Part shown: piece by piece, positions 34,845-46,064 of the stretch | Position numbering within the stretch: the stretch's first letter is position 1 | Layout of the letters: every line of letters begins with the position of its first letter | Assembly (NCBI GenBank): GCA_028554645.1 | Contig: JAQOOI010000069.1 | Span: 310,001-374,000 of the forward strand | Source of the DNA: Omphalotus guepiniiformis | Taxonomy: Eukaryota > Basidiomycota > Agaricomycetes > Agaricales > Omphalotaceae | DNA length: 64,000 nucleotides | Direction of reading: 5' to 3' | The notes under the pieces: generated by a model | The model's input: the letters and a program-made list of their open reading frames with translations, nothing else | Databases searched by the model: none | Told to the model about the DNA's origin: nothing | Made by a program: the position numbers and the translations under genes

Positions 34845-35916
34845 CCGCTTCAACCGTCTTCGACAAAGCCTCGGCCTGTGGGATTACAGACAGCATGACA
34901 GATGATGGTATAAACTTATACCACCGTCTGTCATGCTTCTTGTACCCTATCAGTCTGTTGAGTTTAATACCGGCGGCGCCATCTGTCATGTATGTTTTTG
35001 TGTTCTTGGTTTTGTTGTTGACCAGCATTGCAAAGCGCGTAGGATGCTCAGCCCTGTGTTCTCTGATGCGCATATGCGAGACATGGGTACTAGAAGCTTG
35101 TCCCTGACCTTTCTGATCAGCCTTTCTAGTGCCAATCATCAACGCCATTACTCACAAGGTTGAGTATGAACTGTATTGACTTTCCCTATTACCACTCATG
35201 ATATTGTTCGGCTACGAGACACCATAGCGAAGAAGATTAAAGGTGGCTCACCGGAGCAGGAGGTACTTTGGCCATTCATCACTATGGACACCTTTGATAC
35301 TACTTGTTCCATCTAGATCGAGATACTCTCTTGGATGGCTCGCACTGTTCTTGGAATTGGATCTGTTGTGTGATTTTGGTATGGCTCGCCTCGCTTTTGA
35401 TATGTATAGGTTATGTTGTGTGGTTTGTTGTATTGGATGCTTTGTTCTGTTTTGAATGTTGTTGTTATCTGTTCAATGTAATTGTGTTCACTATTATGGA
35501 TTGTATTGTAACAGTAATGTGTATGTTGAGAAGGCCGCGCTCAATCCTCGCTTTGCAACCTTTGCTCGCAATTGAGAATTGCAAAGCAGATAGCGGAGTT
35601 CTAAATAGATTTTACCAAAGCAGTGTCGCGAAGCAAGAATTCAAGAACGTTGAACAGCGCCTCAAGTCATTCAAGTCTTATAAACTCTTCCTCTTCTCGG
35701 TTCAGGGCAATGAATATGTAGATTTAAGGTTCGTAGAGTCGTCACGATACTCATTGTACTTTGAATCGTGACTCGAATCTTGGACCCACAAGGACCCCAC
35801 ATAACCTCAGTGTATGCACTCAGGCTGCGCACTGTCTCCCAATCTCCCACTGGTGAGCCCTTCCAAAACACCATCCACTTTTCCCTATCTACCATTAGCC
35901 CATAGGATATCTATCG
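34845..35916. other. Duplicated region upstream of the HMG-box-like gene
   Basis: Matches 59.38-58.33 kb in inverted orientation with indels. Parts (CCATCTGTCA..TTCTTGGTTTT near 34.98 kb, and 35.39-35.50 kb) also resemble the downstream flank at 37.79-38.05 kb in direct orientation. No convincing gene is seen. Confidence 0.5.
34893..34936. repeat. 44-bp near-palindrome, left boundary of HMG unit
   Basis: GCATGACAGATGATGGTATA pairs with the following 21 bases around a 2-nt centre, with two mismatches. A half-copy in opposite orientation lies at 37778-37799 (TTTATACCGCCATCTGTCA), and the palindrome recurs at 59.22-59.26 kb. Confidence 0.85.
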
Positions 35917-37751
35917 ATGAACGGCGGCCTCACGATCATCCAACATCCATGCAGAAAACCAGAAGTAACCTTCAAAGCTAGAGAATTTGCTGACCGAATA
36001 ATTCGTAAATGTCCAACAGTGTTAGATAAAAGCAAACTTCTCGACGACGATAACGAGGAAGATCCACGTAGACTCAAGGCTCTCAATAGATATGTACTAT
36101 TTAGTACTGAAATGTTGAGGATAGATCAGAGTGAAGGCCACATCCCGTTGGAATCAATGCGGTTTTGGTGGACTGAGCTGCCTAAGGATGAGAAAGACGC
36201 TTGGACGCTTGTTTCTGGAGAGATTCGGGAATTGTACGATAAGAAGTTTCCGAGTCGCCGTGGTGAAGACAAGAAAAAGCGAGCAACCAAGCGCAAGCGA
36301 GTTGGGGAGTCTGACACGCATACAGCCAAACTCGCTGTGAAGAAACAAGTGCTGTTGAAGGAATTAGTACCGGCGTCAGGTAAGTGATTATCCGATTCAG
36401 CGTGGCGAGCAATTTTCATGCTATGTTACTTCAGATTCAGTGCCACCTTCCGCCACAATCCTTCCATTGCCACCTGGTAGTCCTTCAGATGGGACTATAA
36501 ATACGCCTGCAGCTTCCACCATTGACCATATCCAAGAACCTGTCTCTACAACTATCGACCTCAAGGCCGTTCAAATGGAATGTAAGTTCTTGATTGTACC
36601 CTTTCTGGTTGAACACTCACAGATTTTATCCTTGTTAGATACGCAATTTCCATTGTTTTCCAATTCAACCCTCGACACGTCATCCATGGTAGGAGCGAAT
36701 CTTGAAGAGCGTTTCGACACTGCTTTCGGACCGTGCTACTGTTCAAGTGAGGATACGACGTCAACAGCTATTCAGCTGGAATCACGTACGTCCTTGGTCA
36801 TCTGTTTTCAAAACGCTTACCAAGAGATTATGGTCGTTTTCTGTTCCAGCTTCCGTTGCACATCCCGGACCCACACTAGCTGGAAATCCAGAGGATCCTC
36901 TTTTCGACGCTGACTACGAATCAATTATGAATTCGGCATCACTAGACAACTCGCCATACACGTCTACAGAATCATTGGCATTCCCTAATAGTAATTCAAA
37001 CCTATACGAGTCCGAGTCACAAACTGAATTCACTAACTATCAACAAATTCCGTTTGTTCCTGATGTCGATGATTACTCACACCTTCCTGACGGTAGTACC
37101 GAACCGTTTTCTGACTCGTCTCTTATCAGCAGCCCCAAAAGCCTAAGCATGCTCTCGTCTCCACAGAGCTTGGCTTCACCTGAACTACAACTTCTTCCAT
37201 CACTGTATGGCTTCGACAATCCCGAATTGCCTATACATTTTTCAAGCTCAGCAGGGATACTTTGGTCAGTGATCATCAACTCCCTCATTGGCGGCGGAGG
37301 AATTGGAGATTACGATTACGTTCAATCTCCAGCTCAACCGCCGCCTAATCAATTATCTATTCCGCCTTACTGCTATTCAGAGAGCACCCTGTACTTACAG
37401 GGTGATGACGGCTCTCTGACCGACATTACGGCTTGATTAAACTGGTATGAATGGCAGAAAACAGCTAGTTCTGTTGACTGCCTGCAATCCAGCCTCACAG
37501 GAGGGGCTATGGAAGACTCCTTTTTCTTGTCCTCCTCCTCCACGTCCACTTCCCCTTCCTCCTCTTTCATTCCATTAACTCCAGCCTCCAACTCCAACTT
37601 TAACCCGACAATGCCGCCATATACATCTTTGTTCCCGGCTTGCTCGCCGCCGAGCCTTCCAATGGATTATCCAACGGATGACTCGGACTCATTGGGCAGC
37701 AGTCCGGCTGACTTTGACTGGAGTTGGGATACTGGGGTTAACACAGGCTGA
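35917..37751 (+). pseudogene. HMG-box-like transcription factor, left copy (premature stop)
   Basis: Exons 35917-36379, 36435-36581, 36639-36785 and 36850-37436 give 447 aa. Residues about 50-115 (RRLKALNRYVLFSTEM .. IPLESMRFWW .. LPKDEKDAW) have the spacing of an HMG box (N-x-[YF]-x-LF, central W, L-x-x-x-EK), followed by a basic stretch (KKKRATKRKRV). The C-terminal part is acidic and Ser/Pro rich, as in activation domains. At 37434 the frame stops (TGA) where the right copy has TTT, although the frame beyond stays open and similar to 37751 (DSDSLGSSPADFDWSWDTG). So about 104 residues are lost. The family call is from pattern only. Confidence 0.65.
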
Positions 37752-38536
37752 GCGCAGCCTGTGTCTGTGACGGCCAAAGTTTATACCGCCATCTGTCAGC
37801 TGCCCACCTCACAAATATGTTTTCTTGTTCTTGGTTTTTCGGATTTCTGATGTTTTGCTGTGGTTTTGTTATGATATATGGATACTCCTAGCTCTCTCTT
37901 GCTTTGATATGTTATATAGGTTATGGTGTTTGTTGTATCGGATGGCTGCTAGTAGCGCCACAGTGTTGTGTAACTATTTTTTGTAAGTTTTCGCCCTGTC
38001 ATGTTGTTGTAATTGTTACTATTTCTGTTCAATGTACTCGTGTTTGTCTCTCATTACGAATTCGGAGTGTAACGAGAATTCGTTCTTATGGCGGCACCAT
38101 CCAGCCAAAAATTTGACGGTTAAGCGGGCCTCCGCTTTGATCGGAGCGACCTTAAATTGTATATGTAATAATTGTATATTAGTCAGCATTCTCGGCCCTC
38201 GTTTTTGCGCACTTATGGTCAGTTAAGCTGGCCTCCGGTTAAGTCGGTTGTCATTGCCGGAGGCCTGATTAGTCAGCGTTTCTCTTGCGCTCCGTGGTCA
38301 GTTAAGGCTGGCCTCCGGTTCAATTGGTCCGTCCTTGCCCGAGGCTCGTTCTGCCCCTCATCTGCCCCCTCATTTTTGTGCTCCATGCCACTGGCAGGAC
38401 TGGGTTAGACATTATTTTGAGGATGTTTTAAACATAAAATATTCTAGGAGGTCCAAGTTATAAATGTATTAAAACAAGATGTTAAATACAAGTAAAAAAA
38501 AACACATTTTTTGTAAGAAACATGTAATTTTTTATA
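37752..38536. other. Flank of HMG unit and start of a left-arm insertion
   Basis: 37.77-38.06 kb is shared (inverted) with 56.18-56.46 kb. From about 38.06 kb the sequence has no counterpart in the right arm. It contains two copies of a GGTCAGTTAA-GCTGGCCTCC module (38.22 and 38.30 kb). No gene. Confidence 0.5.
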
Positions 38537-38759
38537 CAGTGGATGAAATTTAACATAAAATCTGTGAGAAAATGCTAAACATATGTTGAATTAATATGGA
38601 AATTTTTCATCATTTTTTTTGCTACTAATACTAAAATTATGTTAAAATTATAGTAAATTGTATCAACACAATACCTTCATTTCTCCAACATCAAACACAG
38701 TGATTTACAGTGAACAGATGTTGAACAAATATCAAAAATCATTTATCATAAAACTTTAA

Positions 38760-39360
38760 TTATACACTCTGTACACCTGTATACACCATGTATACACCCT
38801 GTCACATGTGTATACACCTGTATACACCCATATACACCCTGTACACCTGTATACACACTGTCTGTATACAGGGTGACAGATGTACAGGGTGTATACAGGT
38901 ATACAGGATGACATGTATACAGGATGTATACAGAGTGTATACAGGGTGGATACAGGGTGGATACAGGGTGAATACAGGGTGTATACAGGGTGTATACAGG
39001 GTGTATACAGGATGCATACAGGGTGTATACAGGGTGTGTACAGGGTCAGGCTGGATACAGAGTGTATACAGAGTGTATACAGGATGTATACAGGGTGCAT
39101 ACAGAGTGGATACAGGGTGGATACAGAGTGTATACAGAGTGCATACAGGGTGGATACAGGGTGGATACAGGGTGGATACAGAGTGCATACAGGGTGGATA
39201 CAGAGTGCATACAGAGTGCATACAGAGTGCATACAGAGTGCATACAGGGTGTATACAGGGTGTATACAGGGTGTACACAGGTGTATACAGAGTGTATACA
39301 GGTATACAGGGTGACATGTATACAGTGTGTATACAGAGTGTATATGGGTGTATACCTTGT
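38760..39360. repeat. 12-bp minisatellite, block 1
   Basis: Dozens of copies of a GTGTATACAGGG-like unit (variants GGTGGATACAGG, AGTGCATACAG). The first 100 bp are in reverse orientation, the rest forward. The long open frames it creates on both strands are artefacts of the repeat. Confidence 0.93.
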
Positions 39361-39744
39361 CTGTATATACCTCACCTTGGAAACATCTTCTGTACGCAAG
39401 TTTGTATATATTAACCCCTATGTTCTGTATACAGAGATATCAGTGTCCATCTACTAGGTCCATGCAGATGCATCCTGGATGTATACACATGAGATATGCA
39501 AGATGAATTCACCTAATGTACAACTGTATCCATATACACAGACTATATACATAAATGATCCTGTTTACCATAGTTTTGTTATTTGTTCAACATATAGCCA
39601 GTATATATGAACAACCAAAACATAAATTTTACCATCAGATATTTAACATTACTTTCACATATGTTTAGCATAAGTTCACAGTAATTTTCTGTCTGTTATT
39701 CTGGATCAATTTTAAATTGGTTTAGCATATTTTTCACACATCTA

Positions 39745-39883
39745 CACCGCCAACAACTCAACATAAATCCCACGGAAAAATATTACAAATATGGTGAAAT
39801 AACATGAAAAATTAAACTTTTGATGTAATTTCACCATATTTTTAACATTTTCCCATGGAATTTATGTTGAATTGTTTGCAGTG
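39745..39883. mobile_element. 139-bp MITE nested in the CACTA-like element
   Basis: Almost entirely an inverted repeat (ends CACCGCCAACAACTCAACAT and, inward, CACTGCAAACAATTCAACAT). The 3-bp target CTA is duplicated on both sides (39742-39744 and 39884-39886). The second copy of the direct duplication (around 40.87 kb) is the empty site. The ends resemble those of the host element, so both belong to one family. Confidence 0.88.
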
Positions 39884-40191
39884 CTATTCTATTTCTCTCT
39901 GTATTTAACTCTGAATATATCTTATTTGTTCAGCATATCTTCAGTATATTTGCACAAGCAAAACATGAATGTTATTTTAGAAACATTTAACATTAGTTTC
40001 ACATTTGTTTAGCATAAGTTCACAGTAATATCCTGTCTGTTATCCTGAATTGATTTTGAATTGCTTTAGCATAGTTTCCACACACCTTTTCCATTTGTCT
40101 CTGTATTTTATGATGAAACAATCATGATCTTGATTAACATAATTGCATCCAAAATTCAATATTTATTTTAAACAATTTTCTCAAAAATAAT

Positions 40192-40485
40192 GTATAGAGT
40201 GTATATAGGGTGTATACAGGTCTACAGGGTGTATTACAGGGTGTATACAGGGTGAGATGTATACAGGGTGCATACAGAGTGCATACAGAGTGCATACAGG
40301 GTGTATACAGGGTGTATACAGGGTGCATACAGGGTGTATACAGGGTGTATACAGGGTGTATACAGGGTGTACACAGGTGTATACAGAGTGTATACAGGTA
40401 TACAGGGTGACATGTATACAGGGTGTATACAGGGACAGGGTGACATGTATACAGGGTGTATACAGAGTGTATATGGGTGTATACC
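40192..40485. repeat. 12-bp minisatellite, block 2
   Basis: The same GTGTATACAGGG-type unit as block 1, forward orientation. Confidence 0.93.
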
Positions 40486-41409
40486 TTGTCTGTATATACC
40501 TCACCTTGGAAACACCTTCTGTACACAAGTTTGTATATATTAACCCCTCTGTTCTGTATACAGAGATATCAGTGTCCATCTACTAGGTCCATGCAGATGC
40601 ATCCTGGATGTATACACATGGGATATGCAAGATGAATTCACCTAATGTACAACTGTATCCATATACACAGACTATATACATAAATGATCCTGTTTATCAT
40701 AGTTTTCTTATTTGTTCAACATATAGCTAGTATATATGAATAACCAAAACATAAATTTCACCATCAGAAATTTAACATTACTTTCACATATGTTTAGCAT
40801 AAGTTCACAGTAATTTTCTGTCTGTTATTCTGAATCAATTTTAAATTGGTTTAGCATATTTTTCACACATCTATTCTATTTCTCTCTGTATTTAACTCTG
40901 AATATATCTTATTTGTTCAGCATATCTTCAGTATATTTGCACAAGCAAAACATGAATGTTACTTTAGAAACATTTAACATTAGTTTCACATTTGTTGGGC
41001 ATAAGTTCACAGTAATATCCTGTCTATTATTCTAAATTGATTTTGAATTGCTTTAGCATAGTTTCCACACACCTTTTCCATTTGTCTCTGTATTTTATGA
41101 TGAAACAATCATGATCTTGATTAACATAATTGCATCCAAAATTCAATATTTATTTTAAACACTTTTCCCAAAAATAATGATAAGATTTTATGGAATTTAT
41201 GATAAATGATTTTTGATATTTGTTCAAGATCTGTTCACTGTAAATAACTGTGTTTGATGTTGGAGAAATGAAGGTATTGTGTTGATACAATTTACTACAA
41301 TTTGAACATAATTTTAGTATTAGTAGCAAAAAAAATGATGAAAAATTTTGGTATTGATTCAATATATGTTTAGCATTTTCTCAGATTTTATGTTAAATTG
41401 TGTCCAGTG

Positions 41410-42182
41410 ACAGTTTTGTCTGTATTGCATGCACAGATGTGCTGCCAAAACTGAATTCGTTCCCGCCTGCATCCCGTGATGCAGGCTGACAGTCCAAGTT
41501 GCATCGTGATAAGTGAATGGATGTATATGGATAAAGCTGCTGTGCAGTTGAACATCCGAATCCGAATCATATCCATTAATCACTGCGTCATGATCATTGC
41601 CTTCATCACTTCCGATAGCTTGGGTCCACTGTACTCGATAACCTCCTCAACAACGTTATCCTATCACCATAATCTTGGTTTTGTCCCGCAAATTTTCCGT
41701 GGCCGGCTTGAGTACTGAGTGATTGCCATACTACATAAGTAGGTATAGCTTGACGTGGCGTTTCGGCAAGCAGCATCATGAGCATTGAGATCTTACCACT
41801 GAAAGCCTAAAGGACGTGCGTATGGCGCCTTAGGTTGCCGGCATACAGATAGATGTTCAACGTTCAGCAGTGAAAAACATTTACATTGACTCGGATTCAC
41901 CTCTACTAACATGATTTTTAAGTATCAAATACATACTGTCTGTCTCGAGAAATCATGAAGTCTAGAATACAACACGTCCGTTCTCGAATATAACCGAGTC
42001 CACCTGGCGACAAGACTTGGAAGTTAGTCCCTGCACGTAGATACAGAAGATTATAAAGAGAAGAGAAGATATTACTTTTTCTCGTCCTTCTCCTTACGGT
42101 AGGCTGTTCCGTCTGTACATGTAAAGCTAGTCAACAACAAGACACGCTCATGGAAAGGAAAGGAGAGGAAAGGCCTACTTAC
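41410..42182. other. Mosaic intergenic segment and F-box 3' end
   Basis: 41.49-41.73 kb recurs inverted at 55.94-56.17 kb. 41.757-41.86 kb (GGCGTTTCGGCAAGCAGCAT) recurs in direct orientation at 55.13-55.22 kb. The last 100-200 bp probably include the terminal exon and 3' UTR of the minus-strand F-box gene that follows. No other gene. Confidence 0.5.
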
Positions 42183-43384
42183 ATATATCAACTTCTTGCA
42201 GTGAAGGGCATACCTCGACCAAGCTTCTCAATACTTTAGAAACATCTAGGTCTGTGAGTTTATGATACCCGACTGGAATACGAAAAGCGAATTTTCGCAA
42301 ATGTTTAAATCTAGACAGTTCGTTCAAATTAAACTGTCCATTCCACTCGTTCTTTTCAAAAAAAAAAAAAAGATAATCGATAATCGCAAGCATTATGAGT
42401 ATAACCTCAATATCCAGGAAATACGAAATTGCTTACATGGAGGGCGACACAATGGAGCTGCTGTATCGACAGAACTTGTTGAGATTCGGGAAGATGCTGT
42501 AAAGCCACGCTGAATTCTCTTAGAGTACTTGACGTGTAGAGAATTTCCACGGGGATAGTTCTCGAAGTACCATCGTTGTTCGTTCTAGTGAGTTTCGAAA
42601 GGAACTGAAGATCATGGGCCATGGATTCCGTATGTGAGGGAGTACTAGATGCCAGGTCCAAAACCAACAAAGAAAGATCCTTCGATTCCCTCGTGAAAGT
42701 CTGAAGCAAGAAAGGAGGTCCACGATATGAACGTAGGTTGGGTAGAGTAAGAGCTATAATTTGCGTAGCAGTAAGCACTACTTCGGGAACATATTCCAAT
42801 TCAGAGTGAATTGATAAATGTTTGAGGGTGAGTCGATGATGTTGAAGGAAGCGTGAAAACGCTTCGTCCGTGCTACCCTCCAGGGGACCAACGATGAGCG
42901 TGGCCAGTTTCGGATATCTACACTGATCCAAGACGTATGTTAAAATCGGGGGTCCCAGGCCTGTTTGTACAGAAAGATGAAAGTGAAGGGTTTCGATTTC
43001 GTCAGCGCGTCGTAGGAGGAGAACCAAGGCTTCAATGAAAGATTCGCGTTTCTCGCTGGGCCCATTACAATGTTTCGTTTCGTCAGCGTCTCATGGTCAA
43101 TGTACAGAGGAGCGGTGGTTTACTCACATTGGACGGAAAAGCACGATTTTCAACTCTTGTATGTATTTTGCATAATTTGGAAGTAGATTGAGAGTTCGAG
43201 TGAGACGCTTTATGGCCCGGTCAGAGGTGAGCCATGGGGATCGATATAGCGATTTGTTCCCGATGGCGTGTAGCTTTTTACACACTCGGGTAAGGATAGC
43301 GTGTTCTTTAGGAGAAGAGTATGAGATTATTATGGTGAAAAGTTCAGTTGGAAGGGGAGGAATGTTTCGTTTCTTTGGCTTCAT
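42183..43384 (-). CDS. F-box-like protein (distinct family)
   Basis: Minus-strand exons 43384-43128, 43055-42437 and 42351-42183 join in frame. A terminal exon starting near 42134 is likely, but its end is uncertain. The N-terminus (MKPKKRNIPPLPTELFTIII .. CKKLHAIGNKSLYRSPWL) fits a fungal F-box; the body (SRFLQHHRLTLKHLSIHSEL .. LTLPNLRSY) shows leucine-rich-repeat-like spacing. It is unrelated in sequence to the three 26/28/53-kb copies. The intron before exon 3 contains a run of about 15 T on the coding strand. Likely role: substrate receptor of an SCF complex, from family knowledge only. Confidence 0.7.
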
Positions 43385-44023
43385 GGAAGTGCGCAGTAAA
43401 GCAGCCTTGGCTTACATATTTTATTTGCACTTCTTTGCACCGTGCTATATTTTCAGTGGACGGTCGGCGACTCCGACGAGGTAAACTCGTAAACTTTCGA
43501 ATGAATGGCCGCGTACTGCTCCTCTGCTCCTCTGCTCCGTTCTGAAGCCATTGAATATGTTCCTAAATACACCTCTCTTATCAGATTGAAATAAAGAACA
43601 TCTCGAAGACATTCAGAATAATTAATAACCTGGTACTCCGCACTTCCGTTCTTCATGTCAACAAGCTCTTTTCGAACATGGGACCATGTACTGGTGACTC
43701 TCAGCTTGCTCTCAGCGGTGGCTTTGCGGCTCCTTCGGATGAGCGTTGAGCTCAACTATGCTATGTTTGTCTGTCGAAGACGTATGGAATGGAGCAGCCG
43801 AATAGAATTTTGTCTCTAATTATGGCACCGGTGCTGGAGATATAAAGTATGGTCTACCCCCCTCGTACCGAAACCGAAAGAATCATCCACAGCTAAACTG
43901 TCGGTCATTCTACTAGTAATCTAGTTCGTACTCTTTCTCTTTCAACCAACTTGATGCATTCCTGACCGACAACACATCCCTACTCTAGCGCGCGCCCTTG
44001 CCTTGCCCCTTAACATCAACTTG
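43385..44023. other. Intergenic between F-box and PSD-like gene
   Basis: Divergent promoter space for the two genes. GATATAAAGTATGG near 43.84 kb is a plausible TATA region of the PSD-like gene. A minus-strand open stretch at 43.45-43.76 kb has no recognisable domain. Confidence 0.45.
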
Positions 44024-45377
44024 ATGTCTACATTAGTTCAGCACAGAGTCGGGGGATGGCTACCCAAGGACCATCGAACTCTCGAATCCTGGCTCGAGAA
44101 AAAACTTGCCAAGGTCGAACGAAGAGAGAAAGTTCTTGGGTTCGAGTGGCATCCTGTTATACTTGAATTTCGGAAACTCATCGAGGAAGATTCTGGGATT
44201 TATATGAATTTCCATGAAATGTTCGAACAGGTTCCGAAGAAAGCTCCGTATGATAAGGATCCGACGGGGAAGAAACAGGTGCGTGGAGCGTAGCCCGGGT
44301 CCGAGTTGTACAATAATGGAAAAAAAAAAAAAAAAAAAAATTTTTTGTTTTTTTCTATTGCAGATTCGCAATTACATGAAGATGCTTAGTTTATTCGACT
44401 TAATCATTACCGAAGCTCCAGAGTACGAACATAACGATCTCGTTGGGTTTCCTATCAACGCCATTCTCGATTGGCCAATGGGTACACCCGCAGGTCTAGC
44501 AGCGTTTACCAACCCAAAAGTCAATGCGCAGTTCAAAAAGATGTTCGATGTCTGGTCGTTGTTCCTCACATCCAAGGACTCTTGTTATGTACTCAACACC
44601 GAGGATAACGGGTGGTTCGGTCCTACTGCATCTGCAGCTTTACCTGACTTTGTCGAAATGTTCGTTTGTGATCCCGATGCTGAATATCATGGGTATAAAT
44701 CCTGGGACGATTTCTTCACTAGACGATTCCGACCTGGTAAGAGGCCAGTCGATTGTCCTAATGACGACACATTCATCAATAGCGCTTGCGAGTCGACTGT
44801 TTATGCTATTGCCCACAATATCAAAGCGCATGACAAGTTCTGGTTGAAAGAGGAACCATATTCTCTTTATCACATCCTAAACAACGACGAATTCGCATCA
44901 CAATTTATCGGTGGAACTTTATGTCAAGCATTCCTCAGCGCACTGAATTATCACCGTTGGCACAGTCCCGTTAACGGTAAAATCATCAAAACCGTGTTAA
45001 TCCCAGGGACATACTACGCCGAGTCTCCTACGATGGGGTTTATTAATCCTTCTGGTCCAGACCCATCCGCACCGAATCTCTCGCAGGGGTTCATAACCCA
45101 AGTCGCTGCACGCGCATTGATTTTCATCAAAGCTGATAATGAGGATATTGGGTTGATGTGTTTTGTTGCTGTTGGTATGGCGGAGGTTTCGACGAATGAG
45201 ATTACGGTTAAGGAAGGGGATATTGTTAAGAAAGGTGATGAGTTGGGGATGTTTCGGTTTGGAGGGTCGACGCATTGTTTGATTTTTAGGAAAGGGGTTA
45301 AAGTGCAGTTTGTTGAGGGGTATCAGGTGAAAGCAAAGGTTAAGGTTAATTCTGCTATTGCGGCTGTGGTGAATTGA
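44024..45377 (+). CDS. PSD-type decarboxylase (phosphatidylserine / aromatic amino-acid decarboxylase family)
   Basis: Two exons, 44024-44278 and 44364-45377; 422 aa. The N-terminal region (GGWLPKDHRTLESWLEKKL .. MFEQVP) and the core match the soluble PSD-like decarboxylases of fungi, the group that includes tryptophan decarboxylase PsiD. Motifs seen: SWDDFFTRRFRPGKRP, INSACESTVY, LNYHRWHSPVNGKI, IPGTYYAESPT, IGLMCFVAVGMAEVST and FRFGGSTHCLIF. GGST is the expected self-cleavage site whose Ser becomes the pyruvoyl cofactor. No mitochondrial targeting or membrane segment is evident, unlike true phosphatidylserine decarboxylases. The substrate cannot be read from sequence. The intron has a run of about 20 A followed by T. 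A truncated copy lies at 55.2 kb. Confidence 0.88.
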
Positions 45378-46064
45378 GTCTTTGGAGGAGCGAAGGGGGC
45401 GATATGTATGATTAAAAGGATGAAGATCGTTTGAGTTTTGTATATCATGTTATTGTATTTTTTGTAGGCTCTGGTACTGTACAGACGTTGAAAAAGCCTT
45501 TGTGACTCGTATCAAATGCTCCGAAAGCAACAACTCTGACAGATCTGACTCTAGTATCCCATTCAGACAATCATAGTGAGATAGAAACGAAGGGTACGCA
45601 CCCGGTTCGGACGATCAACAGCGTAGATGAGCTGGCAGTCAAAAGCCGCGAGCCCTGCCGCCTGACGTCCTGGACCATGCATATGAAGTTATCGAAATAA
45701 CGCATAAATTAGTTGAGCGAGAGCGATTGGTCCTGAAAAAGTGCAGCTGCAAGTCCGAGTTATTCCGATAGAATATGCTTTGAAGCTTGAGCTTGATTAC
45801 GATTCTTGAAGCGAAACGGTAATGTGTCGGGCTTCCGAGTCCTTGCCCCGGAACTTGGGTTGCAACCCTCGGACATTGTTCTTGCCCAATGCCAGAGAAG
45901 CGAGGGATTGAGATTATTTACATAATTCTGCTGTGAGCGAGCGGCAGCCACATATGTGTTTGTTTGTGGGGTACATAGAGTGTATGTATAACAAGTCACG
46001 CCTACCCCAATGTCATCGTGACTCTTTCAATTCGTCCTCACTTTCTTCCTCCTCACCTATCAAC
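45378..46064. other. Intergenic, partly duplicated at 54.8-55.1 kb
   Basis: 45.53-45.82 kb (with GACAGATCTGACTCTAGTAT and the GCGTTATTTCGATAACTTCA palindrome, read on the other strand) recurs inverted at 54.78-55.09 kb. The end is the promoter of the following F-box gene. No gene seen. Confidence 0.5.

Larger units (their letters stand above)
39351..41178. repeat. Internal direct duplication of about 1.1 kb
   Basis: 39351-40192 is repeated at 40480-41178 with small changes. The main difference is the 139-bp MITE present only in the first copy. The repeats share the TATACCTTGTCTGTATATAC start and the ATGATCTTGATTAACATAAT end. Confidence 0.85.
38537..41409. mobile_element. CACTA-like non-autonomous TIR element (2.87 kb)
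   Basis: Long inverted repeats of about 220-235 bp (38537-38760 and 41175-41409). The right end reads inward CACTGGACACAATTTAACAT, the left CAGTGGATGAAATTTAACAT. Flanking triplets ATA and ACA fit a 3-bp duplication with one change. The inside has no transposase frame; it consists of 12-bp tandem repeats, a 1.1-kb direct duplication and a nested 139-bp relative. CACT(G/A) ends with 3-bp duplications are typical of the CACTA (EnSpm) superfamily; the assignment is inferred. Confidence 0.7.

Noticed and set aside
38756..40586. Many overlapping open frames of 60-210 codons on both strands
   Set aside because: They come from the 12-bp tandem repeat (a multiple of three with no stop), give repetitive Tyr/Thr/Cys-rich strings in several frames at once and have no start or splice context.
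43453..43755. A separate 100-codon gene on the minus strand upstream of the F-box gene
   Set aside because: No recognisable domain, no joining splice sites to the F-box gene, and it falls in the intergenic space.
45811..45880. A tRNA-like B box (GGGTTGCAACCC)
   Set aside because: No cloverleaf can be drawn around it and the A box is missing; it is a plain palindrome.
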